A program made the position numbers and the translations under genes. From NCBI GenBank assembly GCA_902761395.1, contig CACWKJ010000027.1, positions 1 through 9,624 on the forward strand: a DNA stretch of 9,624 bases. Direction: 5' to 3'. Of the stretch, positions 6,863-9,624 are shown one piece after another. The notes under the pieces are model-generated. The model did no database searches. It was not told the DNA's origin and saw only the letters and a program-made list of their open reading frames with translations. Within the stretch, counting starts at the first letter, position 1. Every line of letters begins with the position of its first letter. This stretch comes from an uncultured Elusimicrobium sp. GTDB taxonomy: Bacteria; Elusimicrobiota; Endomicrobiia; Endomicrobiales; Endomicrobiaceae.

Positions 6863-8023
6863 CTATATTAAGTTTTTTATAATATTTTCAGCTTGTTGCC
6901 TTGCCCATAAATCCGCTTTTACATATTTTGATAAATCTTTTGTCTTTATAACTTTATGCTCGTTTATTACTTTTTCAACAACAACGGGAATCATATCGAA
7001 TCTGATTTTTCCGTCAAGAAAATATTTTACCGCTATTTCATTCGCGGCACTCATTACGGCAGTCATCGTACCGCCGATTTTCGCGCATTTATATGCTATA
7101 TTTAAACATTTAAATTTTTTAAAATCAGGCTTAAAAAATTCCAACTTTGCAACTTCGGTTAAATCCAATCTTTTTATATAACAATTTGTTCTGTTTGGAT
7201 AAGATAAGGCGTACTGTATCGGCAAAGTCATATCCGGATTTGATAATTGTGCCATAACACACCCGTCATTAAATTCCACCATGGAATGAATTACCGACTG
7301 AGGATGAATAATAATATCAATTTTATCTATGGGAATATCAAATAAAACGGATGCTTCTATTGCTTCCAAACCTTTATTCATTAGTGTAGCGGAATCTACG
7401 GTTATTTTCTTACCCATTTTCCATGTAGGATGAGCAAGTGCATCTTCTACCGTAATATCCGCGAAATTTTTATTTGATTTATAAAAAGGACCGCCGGACG
7501 CTGTAAGAAGAATTCTTTTTATTGATTTTTTGTTTTCTTTACCTATACATTGAAATATAGCGGAATGTTCACTGTCTACCGGAAGGACTGCAACTCCTTT
7601 GTCTTTTGCTTTTTTCATTATCAGGTTTCCGGCCATAACCAAAGCTTCTTTGTTTGCTATTGCAACATCTTTACCGCTTTCTATGGCGGCAAGTAACGGT
7701 TCAAGACCTATCGAGCCAACCACCGACGATAAAACCATATCAGCGGATTTTATTGTAGCAACTTTATTTAAGCCCTCTTTACCGCAATAAACTTTTGTTT
7801 TAAGTTTCTTATCGTTACACCATTTTTGTAATTTATCGGCATTTTCCTTATCGAACACAGACACAACCGAAGGTTTAAATTTAATTATTTGCTTTTTTAA
7901 AAGTTCAGTATTTGAATGAACGGATAATCCGCAAACTTTAAATTCATTTTTTGTTTTTGAAATAAGCTCTAAAGCTTGTGTACCTATAGAACCCGACGAC
8001 CCCAATATTGAAATATTTTTCAT
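6863..8023 (-). CDS. dxr: 1-deoxy-D-xylulose 5-phosphate reductoisomerase
   Basis: Dxr converts DXP to 2-C-methyl-D-erythritol 4-phosphate with NADPH and a divalent metal, the committed step of the MEP isoprenoid pathway. The 386 residues are close to the usual length of about 400. Visible features are the NADPH-binding GSSGSIG at 8-14, NKEALVMAG at 124-132, the metal ligands in PVDSEH (D150, E152), SGGPF at 176-180, the flexible-loop segment HPTWKMG at 198-204, and MNKGLE at 215-220 (N216, K217, metal ligand E220). IIHPQSVIHSMVEF at 238-251 completes the set. All catalytic residues expected from E. coli Dxr are present. AAGGGA lies 4 nt before the ATG. It is the first gene of a probable unit with the secreted hydrolase and the sigma/anti-sigma pair. 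A usual neighbour of dxr, rseP, is absent at this place. Confidence 0.97.
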   Translation of the reverse strand: MKNISILGSSGSIGTQALELISKTKNEFKVCGLSVHSNTELLKKQIIKFKPSVVSVFDKENADKLQKWCNDKKLKTKVYCGKEGLNKVATIKSADMVLSSVVGSIGLEPLLAAIESGKDVAIANKEALVMAGNLIMKKAKDKGVAVLPVDSEHSAIFQCIGKENKKSIKRILLTASGGPFYKSNKNFADITVEDALAHPTWKMGKKITVDSATLMNKGLEAIEASVLFDIPIDKIDIIIHPQSVIHSMVEFNDGCVMAQLSNPDMTLPIQYALSYPNRTNCYIKRLDLTEVAKLEFFKPDFKKFKCLNIAYKCAKIGGTMTAVMSAANEIAVKYFLDGKIRFDMIPVVVEKVINEHKVIKTKDLSKYVKADLWARQQAENIIKNLI

Positions 8024-8051
8024 GTTGTCCCTTCAAAAATAAATTTTGTTT

Positions 8052-8080
8052 ATTATACCATTTTATGATTTTATTGTATA
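8052..8080 (-). promoter_or_regulatory. Extended -10 promoter of dxr
   Basis: On the minus strand TATACA (8080-8075, 4/6 match to the -35) is followed by a 17-nt spacer and TATAAT (8057-8052), preceded by TG at -15/-14 (TGGTATAAT). The expected start near 8045 gives a leader of about 22 nt with the AAGGGA site. The -35 lies within the last codons of the permease gene. It is the best promoter match in the window. Confidence 0.6.
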
Positions 8081-8994
8081 TTGTTATTTATCTTTATTTT
8101 ATGGGTATCGGTATAGTTTTTAAATACGTTTATTGAAATAAACAATAATACCGCTATGGTTATCATTAAATATCGGCTGAAAACAACAAAACCGAAAATA
8201 TTTAAAAGGGTATTTGTAAGAACTATTAAAGTAACAATGGCAAAACTTTTATTTACATATTTCCCGTATCCGTTGGCAAGGATTGTATTATGAATTTTTA
8301 TTCCCATAGGAAATCCTATCATACCGCCTGCTGCGATTATTAAAGACATTATTATTATCGTCCAATCAGGCTTACCGTCGGCAAAAGTATAATACATACC
8401 GCCTGTAAAAGTTGTAACAAGTAAAAGTATTCTTATTGATTTCGCAGTTATCATTTCGGGAACTTTAAAAATATTGGCAAGTGTAGGTCTGAAAAATATT
8501 GCACCGCCGACCCCCATAATGGAACTGCACACTCCAACAACCATACCTATAAAAAAAGCTATTAGTGATTGTGTGTTTGAGATTTTCGGAACATCAGTTT
8601 CATATTCCGTAGTTTTACCGAAGAGAACAAGAGAACCCAATGTAACCATAAATATACAGAATATTACAAGTAATGCAATAGAACCGAACCTTTCATAAAA
8701 GAATCTGTTCACTATTTTTCCGCTAAATGCAAGTAAAAAAGCACCTACTCCCAACGGAATAACTAATTTTACGGCAACGGATTCTTTGTGCCAGTCTAAA
8801 CTTTTTATATCATGAACGGTAGTCATAAGAATGGAAGGAACCATTTGTAATAAGCCTACCCCCACAGCTTCGTTCGGAGTAAAACCGAAAATCAACATGG
8901 TAGGAACGATAAGCCAACCGCACCCCACTCCCCAGTAGCCGCCTGAAAACATTCCTATAAAACCGATTAAAGGCATTAAAAAATAAATATACAT
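8071..8994 (-). CDS. TauE/SafE (TSUP) family membrane permease
   Basis: This 307-residue integral membrane protein belongs to the sulfite exporter TauE/SafE family, whose members move small anions such as sulfite, sulfoacetate or other organosulfur compounds. About eight hydrophobic segments are seen (near 5-38, 45-60, 75-92, 103-126, 142-172, 186-205, 211-233 and 249-290, some holding two spans). The family's internal duplication shows as two matching glycine-rich stretches: SGGYWGVGCGWLIVPTM (17-33) and SIMGVGGAIFFRPTL (158-172). The C-terminus is short and polar. The ATG has no recognisable Shine-Dalgarno, and no better start is apparent; Met7 also lacks one. A terminator lies just upstream and the dxr promoter just downstream, so it may be transcribed largely alone. 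The substrate cannot be inferred from the neighbours. Confidence 0.88.
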   Translation of the reverse strand: MYIYFLMPLIGFIGMFSGGYWGVGCGWLIVPTMLIFGFTPNEAVGVGLLQMVPSILMTTVHDIKSLDWHKESVAVKLVIPLGVGAFLLAFSGKIVNRFFYERFGSIALLVIFCIFMVTLGSLVLFGKTTEYETDVPKISNTQSLIAFFIGMVVGVCSSIMGVGGAIFFRPTLANIFKVPEMITAKSIRILLLVTTFTGGMYYTFADGKPDWTIIIMSLIIAAGGMIGFPMGIKIHNTILANGYGKYVNKSFAIVTLIVLTNTLLNIFGFVVFSRYLMITIAVLLFISINVFKNYTDTHKIKINNNIQ

Positions 8995-9004
8995 AACGGT
9001 TGAT

Positions 9005-9010
9005 ATTTTA
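9005..9010 (-). promoter_or_regulatory. Weak candidate -10 element for the TauE/SafE gene
   Basis: On the minus strand TAAAAT lies 18 nt after TTGTTT, which is the distal stem arm of the upstream terminator. It would start transcription only a few nt before the ATG at 8994, in line with the missing ribosome site. Support is thin. Confidence 0.2.
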
Positions 9011-9022
9011 CATCTTTATCGA

Positions 9023-9050
9023 CAAAAAAAACAAGGTCAAAGACTTGTTT
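9023..9050 (-). terminator. Intrinsic terminator after the acyltransferase gene
   Basis: Read on the minus strand, AAACAAG (9050-9044) pairs with CTTGTTT (9035-9029) around an 8-nt loop and runs into a T tract (eight T, 9031-9024). It lies 25 bp after the acyltransferase stop and should separate it from the permease gene. Confidence 0.75.
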
Positions 9051-9070
9051 ATGTTTAGTGGTTTGCAGTT

Positions 9071-9098
9071 GATTTCTAATTTCTGATTTCTAATTGCT
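9071..9098. repeat. Four-unit 7-bp tandem repeat across the acyltransferase stop codon
   Basis: Four heptamers follow each other: GATTTCT, AATTTCT, GATTTCT, AATTGCT. They can also be read as two 14-bp copies differing at one base. On the minus strand they encode the last residues QLEIRN and the TAG stop (9078-9076), and continue into the untranslated region. Confidence 0.75.
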
Positions 9099-9624
9099 GT
9101 TTAAAGTTTGGTTTTATTTTGATGTTATCTATAAAAGAGGTTCCGTAACAAACATCGAAAACTTCTTCTTTAAGTTTTGATGTTATTTTGTTTATAACGG
9201 ACACATCCTGAGGTAATGAAATGTTTTTATTTTCTTTATCGGAAATATACAAAGTAAATACGGATAAGGGATATTTTTGTTTTAATTCGTTTATTTTTGT
9301 TATACAAGTGTTTATATTATTTTTACACTTTATAAATATTTTAGGTTTCGGATGATGACTCAAATATTCGTTTATATCTTTAGACCAATAATATTTATTC
9401 GCAAATTCACTTAATTTATTCAACTCTTTTTCAACTATCAAAGCTTTTTCTTCCAAATTATCATCTTTTCCTATCACTATAGGGTTACCGTAAACGGCAA
9501 CCGTCTTTGAAAAAGGTAAAGGAACCTTAAATTTATCCCATGCTTTCTTAAATGTTAAAGAATTTTTTGCTATTGCGGATATCGGTATTAATCTTATACC
9601 TATTTTTTGAGATACCAAAAGAAG
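9076..9624 (-). CDS. DUF374-type lysophospholipid acyltransferase, C-terminal part (5' end beyond window), with extra C-terminal domain
   Basis: The reading frame is open to the window edge, so the start lies outside; 182 codons are visible. The first 75 or so visible residues match the end of the DUF374 (LPLAT) acyltransferase domain: IGIRLIPISAIAKNSLTFKK, then WDKFKVPLPFSKTVAVYGNPI, corresponding to the family's hydrophobic strand, W-D-x-F and PLPFS-x-x-x-V-x-x-G-x-P. The catalytic HX4D motif would be upstream and is not seen. Members are predicted to act on lipid or lipid A-like precursors at the inner membrane, mostly in diderms. After this domain come about 105-110 residues that I do not recognise. 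They begin near YWSKDINEYLSHHPKPKIF and show an alternation of strand-like and helix-like segments. A TTG at 9618 could be called a start, but it is internal, because family-like sequence continues upstream of it. A terminator follows the stop. Confidence 0.78.
   Translation of the reverse strand, partial: LLLVSQKIGIRLIPISAIAKNSLTFKKAWDKFKVPLPFSKTVAVYGNPIVIGKDDNLEEKALIVEKELNKLSEFANKYYWSKDINEYLSHHPKPKIFIKCKNNINTCITKINELKQKYPLSVFTLYISDKENKNISLPQDVSVINKITSKLKEEVFDVCYGTSFIDNIKIKPNFKQQLEIRN

Noticed and set aside
6813..7181. A 122-codon open frame on the plus strand opposite dxr and the hydrolase start
   Set aside because: It overlaps conserved coding sequence of dxr on the other strand and has no family-like motif.
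9616..9618. TTG as the start codon of the acyltransferase
   Set aside because: The frame stays open to the window edge with family-like sequence before it, and half the domain including HX4D would be missing; the true start is outside.
1..9624. Mobile element, CRISPR, tRNA, rRNA or riboswitch
   Set aside because: No transposase, spaced repeats, tRNA-like cloverleaf or long structured leader was seen; no stretch over 100 bp is without a gene.

Overview
The window is AT-rich (about one third GC or less by eye), bacterial and densely coded. It holds ten protein genes, two of them cut by the window edges. I see no rRNA, tRNA, CRISPR array, insertion sequence or phage gene. Most genes have clear Shine-Dalgarno sequences, and the best promoters are of the extended -10 type (TGnTATAAT). 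A phenylacetate-CoA ligase paired with a tandem-ACT protein is typical of strict anaerobes. The DUF374-type acyltransferase points to a diderm envelope. A low-GC diderm anaerobe, for example of the Elusimicrobiota/Endomicrobia kind, would fit, but this is a weak guess from gene content.

Layout: (1) 1-2464, minus strand: nadK followed by recN, a tight two-gene unit; recN lacks only its last few codons. (2) 2465-2560: a divergent intergenic region with back-to-back -10 elements. (3) 2561-4293, plus strand: paaK and a double-ACT gene, 14 bp apart. They end at a strong bidirectional terminator (4306-4350) shared with the converging minus-strand unit. (4) 4368-8023, minus strand: dxr, a secreted DUF4015-type putative glycoside hydrolase, an ECF sigma factor and its zinc-finger anti-sigma factor. 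Gaps are 13 bp, 41 bp and a 4-bp overlap, with an extended -10 promoter in front of dxr. (5) 8071-8994, minus: a TauE/SafE-family permease. (6) 9023-9050: terminator. (7) 9076-9624, minus: the C-terminal part of a DUF374-type lysophospholipid acyltransferase with an unrecognised extension of about 110 residues.

Functional reading: nadK supplies NADP+ and recN serves double-strand break repair. paaK with the ACT protein suggests activation of aryl acids, probably tied to aromatic amino-acid catabolism. dxr commits carbon to isoprenoids and so to undecaprenyl lipid carriers. Together with the exported hydrolase and the ECF sigma/anti-sigma pair, it may form an envelope-biosynthesis and envelope-stress unit.

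Nothing here is a clear new defence or mobile system. The least explained parts are the acyltransferase extension, the Tyr/Asp-rich outer tail of the anti-sigma factor, the oppositely charged tails around the hydrolase domain, and a possible ECF-type promoter that would yield a nearly leaderless sigma-factor mRNA.
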